The position numbers were made by a program, and so were the translations under genes. A DNA stretch of 64,000 bases from Pseudonocardia sp. 73-21 (GTDB lineage: Bacteria; Actinomycetota; Actinomycetes; Mycobacteriales; Pseudonocardiaceae). This document shows, piece after piece, positions 44,733-52,692 of the stretch. The stretch lies in contig NZ_MKVV01000098.1 of assembly GCF_001899645.1 (NCBI RefSeq), positions 181,671 through 245,670 on the forward strand. Reading direction: 5' to 3'. Position 1 is the first letter of the stretch. Each line of letters begins with the position of its first letter. The notes beneath the pieces are model-generated. The model was not told where the DNA came from and did not search any database. It saw nothing but the letters and a program-made list of their open reading frames with translations.

Positions 44733-45493
44733 GTCAGGATCCATCCGGTCACGGCCAGCGCCAGGGCGACGCCGGCGGGGGCGAGCCCGAGCCGCCAGTG
44801 CCGGGCGGTGGTCACGTCCTCGTTCAGTCGGGGCATCTCGCCCGCCCAGCCCCGGGAGAGCATCGCGAGGTGCACGCGTTCGCCGCGTTCGTAGGAGCGC
44901 ACGAACAGCGAGCCGACGCCGCGGGCGGTGGCGCCGACCTGCCAGAGGAACCGCGGGTCGTGGCCGCGCGAGATCCGCGCGAGCCGCATCCGCCGGGCCT
45001 CGCCCGCGATGACGTCGATGTAGCGGAGCATGAGCGTGGCGATCGTGATCACCAGGGCGGGTGCGTGCAGCCGCTGCATGCCGATCAGCAGGTCGCGCAG
45101 GGGAGTGGTGGCGGCCAGCGTGAGCGAGGTGAGCACCCCGAGCGTGCCCTTGATCAGGATGTTCCACGCGCCCAGCAGGCCGGGTTCGGAGAGCGACAGC
45201 CCGAGCCAGTCGAGGCGCGGCTCCCCGCCGGTGAACGGCAGCAGCACGGCGAGCACGACGAACGGGGCCTCGATCAGCGAACGGCGCAGGATCCAACCGG
45301 GCGGGATCCGGGCGATCGCCCAGATCGCCCCGAGCAGCACCAGGTAGCCCGCGAAGACGCCGAACGCCTCGCGCGGGGTGGCGACGACGCACACCACCCC
45401 CAGGAACGCCGCCACGATCTTGACCTCGGACGGCAGGCGGTGCACCGGTGAGGAGCCCGCCAGGTACAGGGGATGCGAGTGCCCGGCGCCCAC
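44729..45493 (-). CDS. cbiQ: Cobalt/nickel ECF transporter transmembrane protein CbiQ
   Basis: 254-residue T component with about five membrane helices and the coupling motifs ARRMRLARISRGHD and SYERGERVHLAMLSRGW (the Ala-Arg-Gly type motifs that contact CbiO). The N-terminus GAGHSHPLYLAGSSPVHRLPSEVKIVA is characteristic of CbiQ. GTG start at 45493 shares one base with the cbiN stop (TAGTG). Confidence 0.92.
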   Translation of the reverse strand: MGAGHSHPLYLAGSSPVHRLPSEVKIVAAFLGVVCVVATPREAFGVFAGYLVLLGAIWAIARIPPGWILRRSLIEAPFVVLAVLLPFTGGEPRLDWLGLSLSEPGLLGAWNILIKGTLGVLTSLTLAATTPLRDLLIGMQRLHAPALVITIATLMLRYIDVIAGEARRMRLARISRGHDPRFLWQVGATARGVGSLFVRSYERGERVHLAMLSRGWAGEMPRLNEDVTTARHWRLGLAPAGVALALAVTGWILT

Positions 45494-45837
45494 TAGGAGT
45501 CGCGCCTGCGCAGCACCCAGAACAGGCCACCGCCCACCGCCAGGCACGCCACGACGCCCAGGACGCCGGCCAGGCCCGTGGTGCCCTCGCCACCGCCGAC
45601 CGCGTAGTCGGCCAGCGGGCTGCCGGCCGTCGCGCTGTCCTGCGCGTTCTGGGCGATGCAGGTGCCGGACTCGGGCTCGCCGTCCTCGGTGAGTACGCAG
45701 CCGTTCCGCGCGACGGTGTCGAGGCCGTCGGGCGCCGAGCTGGCGAAGTAGGACAGGCCTCCGGCGATGAGCAGCGCCGCGAGGAGCAGCCCGACGAAGA
45801 AGCCCATGGCCCTGCGGTCCTTCGACGGCACGCTCAT
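45493..45837 (-). CDS. cbiN: CbiN-like PDGLE domain protein
   Basis: 114-residue small component of the cobalt/nickel transporter. Two membrane helices (about 12-30 and 88-108) flank an extracytoplasmic loop with SSAPDGLDTVARNGC, the PDGLE domain. The loop has two Cys (NGC, GTC) that could pair. ATG overlaps the cbiM stop by 4 bases. Confidence 0.85.
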   Translation of the reverse strand: MSVPSKDRRAMGFFVGLLLAALLIAGGLSYFASSAPDGLDTVARNGCVLTEDGEPESGTCIAQNAQDSATAGSPLADYAVGGGEGTTGLAGVLGVVACLAVGGGLFWVLRRRDS

Positions 45838-46526
45838 GCTCCCGTCCCTTCGGTGGCGGTGCGCAGCTCCAGCGGGGCGGCGGTGCCGCGCAGCAGGTAG
45901 ACCAGGTCGGGCCGGATGGCCGCAACGGCACCGATGGTGGCGGCGGTGATCACGCCCTCGCCGACGCCGATCAGCGCGTGCAGGCCGGACATCAGCGCGA
46001 ACACCGTGCCGAGCGCCGCCCCGGCCGCGCCGCCGATCGCGTACTCGAGCACGAAGCCGAGCGAGGCACCGACCGTGGCCACCAGCGCCGCAACGAACGC
46101 CGTGGCGACGAGGCCGGCCCGGCTGCGGCGGGCGAGCCCGCGCAGCGCCATCGCGACGCCGTAGCCGACGAACACGCTGATCAGGGCCATGTTGGTGATG
46201 TTGGTGCCCAGCGTGGTGAGCCCACCGTCGGCGAAGAGCAGGGCCTGCACCGCCAGCACGATGGCGATGCACAGCGCCCCGACCCACGGCCCGACGAGGA
46301 TCGCGACGAGCGCACCCCCGAGCAGGTGGCCGCTGGCGCCGGGCAGGATCGGGAAGTTGATCATCTGGACGGCGAACACGAACGCGGTGACGAGGCCGGC
46401 CATCGGCGCCGTGCGGTCGTCGAGATCGCGACGGGCGCGGGTGACGGCCAGGGCCAGGCCGATGACGGCGACCGCCCCGAAGACCGCGGCCGTGGGGATG
46501 TCCACCAGACCGTCGCTCATGTGCAT
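45834..46526 (-). CDS. cbiM: Cobalt/nickel ECF transporter substrate-binding protein CbiM
   Basis: 230-residue S component with about six to seven membrane helices. The N-terminus MHMSDG places His2 where CbiM/NikM proteins coordinate the metal with the free amino terminus, which is why ATG 46526 is chosen over a longer frame. Other features: FPILPGASGHLLGGALVAILVGPWVGALC and the histidine-bearing GLHALIGVGEGVITA. First gene of the operon. Whether Co or Ni is carried cannot be decided from this sequence. Confidence 0.92.
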   Translation of the reverse strand: MHMSDGLVDIPTAAVFGAVAVIGLALAVTRARRDLDDRTAPMAGLVTAFVFAVQMINFPILPGASGHLLGGALVAILVGPWVGALCIAIVLAVQALLFADGGLTTLGTNITNMALISVFVGYGVAMALRGLARRSRAGLVATAFVAALVATVGASLGFVLEYAIGGAAGAALGTVFALMSGLHALIGVGEGVITAATIGAVAAIRPDLVYLLRGTAAPLELRTATEGTGA

Positions 46527-46577
46527 CGCTGTGATCCGTACGACCACCACGGCCCCCCTCACCTGCGCCGAAGGTCA

Positions 46578-46637
46578 CCCGGTCGGGGACCGGGCCCAGG
46601 CTAGACGCCGGTATGGGGCATTCGCAAAGATTGTGCG
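46578..46637 (-). promoter_or_regulatory. Promoter and candidate metal operator of the cbi operon
   Basis: On the minus strand TTGCGA (about 46628-46623) and TAGCCT (46603-46598) are spaced by about 19 bases as -35 and -10. The partial dyad CGCACAATCTTTGCG (46637-46623) overlaps the -35, and CCCGGTC-GGG-GACCGGG (46578-46594) lies at the expected transcript start. The former has the look of a metalloregulator site. No cobalamin riboswitch pattern is seen. Confidence 0.45.
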
Positions 46638-46669
46638 GTAGGGGGTGGGTGGGCGAACTGTCCTCCCGG

Positions 46670-47476
46670 TCAGGTGAGGGCGGACAGCACCTTCCGGCGG
46701 ACCGCACCGGCCGGCGCCAGCAACCGGCTGACCGTCCGGTCGATGCCCCGGACCTGGAGGACCTGCGAGTCGGCCAGCTCCCCGTCGAGGAGCTGTCGCT
46801 GCCGCGCGGCCTCGTCGGGGTCCGTGACCGGGGTGGCGCGCACGGCGGCCAGCGGCTCCGGAAGCCCGAGGAACTCGCCGTACTGCAGCAGCCGCATCCA
46901 GAGGTCGAGGTCCAGGATGTGCTGCCGGTCGGCGCGCCAGCCGCCCGCGGCGAAGAAGTCCTCCCGGCGGAACAGCACGTCGGCGGGATCGCCGATCGGG
47001 TTGCCGCCGTGGCGCACCACCCGCCGGGCCACCTCGACGCCGGTGCGCATCCCGGTGAGCCCGGACAACCCGCGCCGCGGCACGAGCACCCGGCTCTCCC
47101 CGTCGATCACGTGCCGGCGCGAGGCGACGACCGCGAGGCCCGGGTCGGCGTCCATCGCGGCCACCTGCAGTTCCAGGCAGCGGGGGTGCAGCAGGTCGTC
47201 AGGGCGCATCAGCTTCACCAGTGGGGCGCGGGTGAGCTGCACCACGCGGTTCCAGTGCTCGGGCTCGGGTACGGGGCCCGGAGTGCGCTCCACGCGGATC
47301 CGGGGGTCGCTGGCCGCCCGGGCCACCATCCCCGTGCGGTCCCCGCTCGCGTTGTCGAGCACGATGACCTCGAAGTCGCGGTAGGTCTGCTCCAGCACGC
47401 TGCCGAGGGTCTCGGCGATGGTCTCCTCGGCCCGGTGGGCGGGAATGCAGACCGAGACGCTCGCGAGAGGAAGCAC
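46670..47476 (-). CDS. Family 2 glycosyltransferase
   Basis: 268-residue GT-A fold enzyme: SVSVCIPAHRAEETIAETLGSVLEQTYRDFEVIVLDNASGDRT is the nucleotide-binding start, LMRPDDLLHPRCLE supplies the Asp-x-Asp-like motif, and DLDLWMRLLQYGE the acceptor-site acid. No membrane segment. Likely adds a sugar in surface glycan synthesis, like the neighbouring genes, but it is transcribed away from them. Donor and acceptor unknown. Confidence 0.88.
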   Translation of the reverse strand: MLPLASVSVCIPAHRAEETIAETLGSVLEQTYRDFEVIVLDNASGDRTGMVARAASDPRIRVERTPGPVPEPEHWNRVVQLTRAPLVKLMRPDDLLHPRCLELQVAAMDADPGLAVVASRRHVIDGESRVLVPRRGLSGLTGMRTGVEVARRVVRHGGNPIGDPADVLFRREDFFAAGGWRADRQHILDLDLWMRLLQYGEFLGLPEPLAAVRATPVTDPDEAARQRQLLDGELADSQVLQVRGIDRTVSRLLAPAGAVRRKVLSALT

Positions 47477-47751
47477 GGAGCAGACGGTACCGCCCCCCGG
47501 GACGGGGACCGCGTCGTCGCCTCCGGGCCGGGATCCGTAGAGTGCACATCGGTTGATGCAGAGCTGCTGCGACCGTATGTACCAACTGAACTACTCCAAA
47601 CGGAGTCAACCGGTCGCAAAATTGTTACGTAACGCGACGGGGTGCCTCGGAGATAAGCCTTGTGATGAGGAGTGTCCCGGGCGTCGAGCGGGCTGACGAC
47701 CACGGACAGCCACGCGAGCAGACCGCAGGTGCGGCAGGGGGGAGAACGGCG
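47477..47751. other. AT-richer divergent region between two glycosyltransferase genes
   Basis: No gene supported. The 47560-47640 stretch is unusually AT-rich and includes GTTACGTAAC (47624-47633, perfect palindrome) and ACTCC-AAAC-GGAGT (47593-47606). It probably carries divergent promoters and a regulator site. Short in-frame extensions of the plus-strand gene back to 47662 exist but begin without a ribosome binding site. Confidence 0.5.
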
Positions 47752-48672
47752 ATGCAGCGCAGCGGCAACCCACGGGTGTCCGTAGTGGTGCCGACCCGCA
47801 ACGAGGCGCGCAACCTGGAGGTCGTGCTTCCGGCGATCGCTGCGGTGCGTCCGGCGGTGCACGAGATCATCGTCGTCGACGGCAACTCCGTCGACGGCAC
47901 GATCGAGACCGCACAGCGGGTCCTGCCGTGGGTCAAGGTCATCACCCAGACCCGCAAGGGCAAGGGCAACGCGATGGCCTGCGGTTTCGGGGCGGCCACC
48001 GGTGACGTGATCGTGATGTTCGACGCCGACGGGTCGGCCGACCCGGCCGAGATCCCGGCGTTCGTCCGGGCCCTGGTGGCCGGGGCCGACTTCGCGAAGG
48101 GCAGCCGGTTCGTCCGCGGCGGCGGCAGCGACGACATCACGCTGCTGCGCAAGAGCGGCAACGCCGGCCTCAACGGCGTGGCCAACGCGCTGTTCGGCAC
48201 GTCGTACACCGACCTCTGCTACGGCTACAACGCGTTCTGGGCCGACGTCCTGCCGGAGCTCGAGCTCCCGGCCGTCGACCTGCCCGCACCGGCCAACGGC
48301 GAGATGCTGTGGGGCGACGGCTTCGAGATCGAGACGGTGCTCAACTGCCGTGTGGCGGCGGCCGGCATGAAGATCACCGAGGTGCCCTCCATGGAGCGCG
48401 AGCGGATCTTCGGCCAGACCAACCTGCGCACCTTCGCCGACGGCACCCGGGTGCTGCGCACGCTGGCGGCCGAGCGTCGCCGCGCCGTGCGGCGCCGGGC
48501 CGAGCGCGTGCAGGTCGAGGTGGAGTCCCGCGCTCTCACCCCGCCCGGTGGCATTCCCGCCGTGGCCCCGGCGCAGCCGGAGCCGGTGGTCAAGCGCGCG
48601 GCCCGGCCGGCCGCTGCCACCCGCCGCGAGGGCACCCACATCCGGCTCGCCCTGGAGGAGGAGGCCTCCTGA
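47752..48672 (+). CDS. Family 2 glycosyltransferase (polyprenyl-phosphate sugar transferase-like)
   Basis: 306 residues. RVSVVVPTRNEARNLEVVLPAI and EIIVVDGNSVDGT are the donor-binding motifs, VIVMFDADGSADPAEIPAF has the metal-binding Asp-x-Asp, and FAKGSRFVRGGGSDD resembles dolichol/polyprenyl-phosphate mannosyl or glucosyl transferases. The C-terminal 60 residues are basic and Pro/Ala-rich. ATG 47752 is chosen for its GGGGGGAGA upstream. First gene of a five-gene plus-strand envelope cluster. Confidence 0.88.
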   Translation: MQRSGNPRVSVVVPTRNEARNLEVVLPAIAAVRPAVHEIIVVDGNSVDGTIETAQRVLPWVKVITQTRKGKGNAMACGFGAATGDVIVMFDADGSADPAEIPAFVRALVAGADFAKGSRFVRGGGSDDITLLRKSGNAGLNGVANALFGTSYTDLCYGYNAFWADVLPELELPAVDLPAPANGEMLWGDGFEIETVLNCRVAAAGMKITEVPSMERERIFGQTNLRTFADGTRVLRTLAAERRRAVRRRAERVQVEVESRALTPPGGIPAVAPAQPEPVVKRAARPAAATRREGTHIRLALEEEAS

Positions 48673-48723
48673 CCGGGGCCTCTACACTTCCCACCGACGG
48701 GCGACGATGAACGGAGGACGACG

Positions 48724-49101
48724 GTGAGCGTGACCTCCACGGCGGTGCTGACCCGCGCGCGGGTCGCGCGCCGGGTGGTGGCGCTGCTGCTCGTGGTGGC
48801 CGGGGTGCTCGCCTGCGCGTTCAGCCTGCTGGGGGTCACCGGCGGCTTCGTCGGCGACCTGCGCTTCTACACCACGCTCGCGTTCCTGATCCTGGGTCCG
48901 GGCTGGGCGGCGGCGGGTTTTCTGCGCCGCGCACCCGCCGCGCACGTCTGGCTGCTGACGGTCGGGGTCGGCGTGGCGGCCACCCTTCTGGTCGCCCAGA
49001 TCATGATCAGTGCCGCGATCTGGGAGCCCTCCACGGCGCTGTACCTGATGACGATCGTGAGCATCCCGTTCCTGCTGCGACACGCGGTCGTGGCCCAGTG
49101 A
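48724..49101 (+). CDS. Small integral membrane protein
   Basis: 125 residues, four predicted membrane helices (about 18-40, 47-67, 73-93, 100-120), basic N-terminus (TRARVARRVV). No recognised domain. Position between a glycosyltransferase and a flippase suggests a role in polysaccharide assembly or export. GTG start at 48724 (GGAGGAC upstream). Confidence 0.75.
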   Translation: MSVTSTAVLTRARVARRVVALLLVVAGVLACAFSLLGVTGGFVGDLRFYTTLAFLILGPGWAAAGFLRRAPAAHVWLLTVGVGVAATLLVAQIMISAAIWEPSTALYLMTIVSIPFLLRHAVVAQ

Positions 49102-49123
49102 ATGACCGCGCAGTGACCGGCTC

Positions 49124-50431
49124 GTGACACCTCGCCATGCCGCCGTCGCGGAGAAGACCGACGCCGTCGAGGCCCCCCGCGGCCTGAGCGACGGGCTGGC
49201 GCTCGCGCTCAGCTCGGTGCTCGGCTCGCTGGCCGGCTTCCTGAGCTGGCTGATCGCGGCGCGCATCATGACCACCGAGCAGGTCGGCGACGCGCAGCTG
49301 GTGGTGTCGGCGTTCATCCTCGTGGGCGGCGCGGCGCAGCTGAACCTCGACGTCGGGCTGATGCGGTGGATCCCGGGCGCGGGCAGCCGCACGGGGCGCC
49401 TGGTGTGGCGCAGCCTGCTGCTGATCATGCCGCTCTCCGCGTTGCTCGGGTTGCTCTACGTCGGGTTCGCGCCACGGCTGGCCACCGTTACGGCCGGGCC
49501 CGGGGCGCCCTTCCTGCTCGGCGTCCTCGTGTTCGCCCTGGCCTGCGCCGGGTGGGGCGTCTTCGCCGTGCACGACGCCGCGCTGGTGGCGCTGGGCCGT
49601 CCGTGGTGGGCCGTCTGGCGCAACGGGCTGTTCGCCGTGGCGCGCATCACACTGCTGGTGGTCCTCGGTGGGATCGCCGGGCTGGGCGCGTTCGGCGTCG
49701 TGCTGTCGTGGATCGGGCCGATCGTCGTGTGGGTGGCCGTCGGGTCGCTCGCGATCGCGTGGCTGACCCGGCGGGCGCAGGGGCCGGGGGAGCTGCCGCG
49801 CCGCGCCGAGCTCGTCGGGTTCCTCGGGCCCACCGCCGCCGGTCACCTCGGCGCCGCCCTGCTGTTCAACCAGGTGCCGGTGCTGGTCAACCTGCGCTTC
49901 GGCCCCGAGACGGGCGCGGTGTTCTTCATCGCGTGGCAGGCCGTGATGGTCGTCGATCTCGCCGCCACCTACTTCATGGCCCCGCTGGCCGTCGGGGTGG
50001 CGCGGGAGCCGCACCGCACCGCCGAGCTGGCCGCCGTGGCGCGGCGTCGCCTGCTGCTGATCTTCCTGCCCGCACTCGCCGTCGGGGCGCTGGTGGCCCA
50101 CCCGGTGCTCGAGATCTTCGGCGACGCCTACGCGCAGGCCGACGACGTGCTGCGCCTGCTGCTGCTGGGGCTCGCGTTCCGGTTGGTGGTGGTGCACGAG
50201 CTCGGCGTGCGCCAGGCCGTCGGCAGGGCCTTCGGCTACGCCCGCCTGCAGCTCGTGAGCACGCTGCTGGTGCTCGTCGACGCCGCGGTGGTGCCCGTCG
50301 CCGGTGGTGGCGTGGCCGCGCTGCTGCCCGTGGCGATCGGCTATGTCATCGTTCAGGTGGCCTGCGTGGCCGCCGTACTACTTCTCCCGGTCGTTCGTCG
50401 CCGGGCCGACGCGGAGGTGCCCGCACCGTGA
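49124..50431 (+). CDS. MOP-family polysaccharide flippase (Wzx-like)
   Basis: 435 residues with 12 or so membrane helices and hydrophobic, loosely conserved sequence typical of oligosaccharide flippases (GLALALSSVLGSLAGFLSWLIAARIMTTEQVGDAQLVVS; FNQVPVLVNLRFGPETGAVFFIAWQ). Would flip lipid-linked glycans across the membrane. GTG start at 49124. Its stop overlaps the next start by 4 bases (GTGA). Confidence 0.82.
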   Translation: MTPRHAAVAEKTDAVEAPRGLSDGLALALSSVLGSLAGFLSWLIAARIMTTEQVGDAQLVVSAFILVGGAAQLNLDVGLMRWIPGAGSRTGRLVWRSLLLIMPLSALLGLLYVGFAPRLATVTAGPGAPFLLGVLVFALACAGWGVFAVHDAALVALGRPWWAVWRNGLFAVARITLLVVLGGIAGLGAFGVVLSWIGPIVVWVAVGSLAIAWLTRRAQGPGELPRRAELVGFLGPTAAGHLGAALLFNQVPVLVNLRFGPETGAVFFIAWQAVMVVDLAATYFMAPLAVGVAREPHRTAELAAVARRRLLLIFLPALAVGALVAHPVLEIFGDAYAQADDVLRLLLLGLAFRLVVVHELGVRQAVGRAFGYARLQLVSTLLVLVDAAVVPVAGGGVAALLPVAIGYVIVQVACVAAVLLLPVVRRRADAEVPAP

Positions 50432-52362
50432 CATCGACGCACACCCGTGGTGACGGGAGAGGCCCGGGCGGGAGTGGCTTCGAGGACGATCCGGTCGACC
50501 CGCCCACCACCGCACTGCCCGTGCAGCGACCGCGGCCCACGCCGCCGGTGCCGTCCACCCCGGCCGCGCGACCGATCCCGGTCGGTGTCTTCCGCTGGCT
50601 CTCGCCGGCGCTCGCGCTGCTGGCCGTGGCCCTGCTGCCGGTGGCGGCGGCCACCACCGACCTCGACAAGCTCGACGGCTGGGGCCTGGCCAAGGTCCTC
50701 GGCCCCGCCGCGTGGGGCGCCCTGCTGTGCGCCGTGGCGGCGTGCGTGGCCGAGCTGTGGTCGCCGCGGCCGCGGATCCCGATGCTCGGCGCCGCCACCG
50801 GCGTGCTGATCCTGTGCTCCACGGGGATGCCGTCGGTGGTGGAGCCGGTGGCGCGGTTCTCCACGGCGTGGCTGCTCGCCGGGTTCACCGACTCCATCGC
50901 GCAGACCGGCGCGTCCCCGCAGGGCATCGACGCGCGCTTCTACTGGCCGGCGTTCTTCGCCCAGTGGGCGTTCTTCCGCGACGCGGGCGGTGCCACCCAG
51001 CTCGACACGGTGCTGCGCTGGTTCCCGCCCGCCGTCGTCACGGTGTGGACGATCGGCATCTACGCGCTCGCCCGCTCCATGCTCGGCGGCAGCCGGGCGC
51101 CCTGGGTGGCGGCGTGGCTGTTCGTGGGCCTGAACTGGATCGAGCAGGACTACTTCTCGCCGCAGGCCACGGGCATCGTGCTGATGGTCACGGTGCTGAC
51201 GTTCGCGCTCGGCCCGCTCGCCACCCGCCGCACCGACCCGGCCGGGGTGCCGGGCTGGCCGCGTCCCCACGAGGACGCGCCACGGTTGTCGGTGGTGCGG
51301 CGGTGGATGGTGTCGTTGCTGACGCCACCGAACAAACCCACACTGCCCCCGCGGCAGCTGTTGCTCATCTACTTCTGCGCGTCTCTGTGCCTGCTCGCGG
51401 CGGCTCCGGAGCACCAGATCACCCCGTTCGCGATCGTCGGCCAGCTCGTTCTGCTCGCCGTGGTCGGCCGGTTCCGGGGGCGCGGGATCATCCTCGTCGG
51501 CGTCATGGCGATCGTGGTGTTCATCCTCATCGCCGGGCGTGAGTTCTGGATCAACCAGCTGGGCCTGATCATCGGCTCGGGCGACCAGGGCGCGATCCAG
51601 GCGGGGGTGGCCGACCGCCTGACCGGGGACACCGGGCAGGTCGTCGTCAAGTACCTGAGGGTCCTGATGCCCGGCCTCACCTGGCTGCTGGCCATCGCGG
51701 GCGCGTGGACCTACTGGAGGCGCCGGCGCGACCTGGTGCCGATCGGCCTCGCCGTGGTGCCGATGTTCTTCGCGGCCGTCCAGAGCTACGGCGGCGAGCT
51801 GATCCTGCGCATCGTGCTCTACGGCCTGCCGATCCTGTCCATCCTCGCCACCGACGCCCTGCGGGCCCTGGTCCGCAACCGCGGGCGCGTCACCGAGGTG
51901 TTCCTGGCGCTCGGGATGGTGGTGCTGTTCGGCTCCGTCGTGCTCATCCGGGGTGGCAACGACTCCTACCAGGTCGTCTACCCGGAGGAGGTGGCCCTGT
52001 ACCGGCAGGTGTCCGCGCAGACGCCCACCCTGGCCGACAAGAACGCCCCCAGCGCGCAGATCGTGGCCCTGAGCGGGCTCGGGCCCACCGGCGTGGTGGG
52101 GCTCAACCAGCACGGCAGCGGCGTGCTGTTCGGCGCCTGTGTCGAGCTGGCCGACGACCCGATCCCGTGCACGCAGAACGACAACCGGCCCGCGGCGATC
52201 GTCTCGTACACCTCGATCGAGAAGCAGGGCGTCTACCTCTACGGCAAGACCCCCGGCTGGTCGCTGGCGATCCTGCAGCAGCTCGTGGCGTCGGGCAAGT
52301 ACGTCATCACCTACCAGGACGGCTTCGACTGGGCCGTGAAGCGGACGGACCTCCCGGCGTGA
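50428..52362 (+). CDS. Large polytopic membrane protein, probable glycan polymerase or glycosyltransferase
   Basis: 644 residues: a Pro-rich cytoplasmic N-terminus of about 50 residues, about 12 membrane helices, and a C-terminal extracytoplasmic domain of about 130 residues (NDSYQVVYPEEVALYRQVSAQTPTLADKNAPSAQIVALSG) with two Cys (GACVELADDPIPCTQN). The helices include an outward loop with GIDARFYWPAFFAQWAFFRDAGG. The topology resembles GT-C glycosyltransferases or O-antigen polymerases, but no decisive motif was seen. Coupled to the flippase and to the next gene. Confidence 0.72.
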   Translation: MTSTHTRGDGRGPGGSGFEDDPVDPPTTALPVQRPRPTPPVPSTPAARPIPVGVFRWLSPALALLAVALLPVAAATTDLDKLDGWGLAKVLGPAAWGALLCAVAACVAELWSPRPRIPMLGAATGVLILCSTGMPSVVEPVARFSTAWLLAGFTDSIAQTGASPQGIDARFYWPAFFAQWAFFRDAGGATQLDTVLRWFPPAVVTVWTIGIYALARSMLGGSRAPWVAAWLFVGLNWIEQDYFSPQATGIVLMVTVLTFALGPLATRRTDPAGVPGWPRPHEDAPRLSVVRRWMVSLLTPPNKPTLPPRQLLLIYFCASLCLLAAAPEHQITPFAIVGQLVLLAVVGRFRGRGIILVGVMAIVVFILIAGREFWINQLGLIIGSGDQGAIQAGVADRLTGDTGQVVVKYLRVLMPGLTWLLAIAGAWTYWRRRRDLVPIGLAVVPMFFAAVQSYGGELILRIVLYGLPILSILATDALRALVRNRGRVTEVFLALGMVVLFGSVVLIRGGNDSYQVVYPEEVALYRQVSAQTPTLADKNAPSAQIVALSGLGPTGVVGLNQHGSGVLFGACVELADDPIPCTQNDNRPAAIVSYTSIEKQGVYLYGKTPGWSLAILQQLVASGKYVITYQDGFDWAVKRTDLPA

Positions 52363-52658
52363 TCAATCCGGCTGACGACGTGTGGGTGTGGGCCTCCGCC
52401 GCCCTGTTCCTGGCGCTGATGGCGGCGCGGGCCTGGGTGGTGGAGACCGGCCGGACCCGGCTGGGCCGGACATCCCGGCAGGTCAAGACGTTGACCGGGG
52501 CGAGCGCCGTGGTGCTGGTGGGCCTGATCGCGCTGCTCGGCATGCAGGGCGGGGTCCTGATGGTCACCTCGATCGTCAACGGCACCGACCCGTCCAAGGC
52601 CTTCTACGGCCCGGCGCCCGCCGCGCCGGCGGCACCGTCCCCGACGACGGGCGGCTGA
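52359..52658 (+). CDS. Small membrane protein at the end of the polysaccharide cluster
   Basis: 99 residues with two membrane helices (about 8-26 and 48-70) and a Pro/Ala-rich tail (PAPAAPAAPSPTTGG). Unknown function. GTG overlaps the upstream stop by 4 bases, so it probably works with the large polytopic protein. Convergent with the dehydrogenase gene, 34 bases apart. Confidence 0.7.
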   Translation: MINPADDVWVWASAALFLALMAARAWVVETGRTRLGRTSRQVKTLTGASAVVLVGLIALLGMQGGVLMVTSIVNGTDPSKAFYGPAPAAPAAPSPTTGG

Positions 52659-52692
52659 GCCGCCGGGGACAGGTTCCGGTCGACCCCGGAGG

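Noticed and set aside
46527..46669. Cobalamin riboswitch before cbiM
   Set aside because: No B12-box-like sequence; the region shows ordinary promoter elements and a short hairpin.
48682..50197. Minus-strand frames opposite the flippase
   Set aside because: Gln/His/Arg-rich antisense translations; the plus-strand protein has regular membrane helices.
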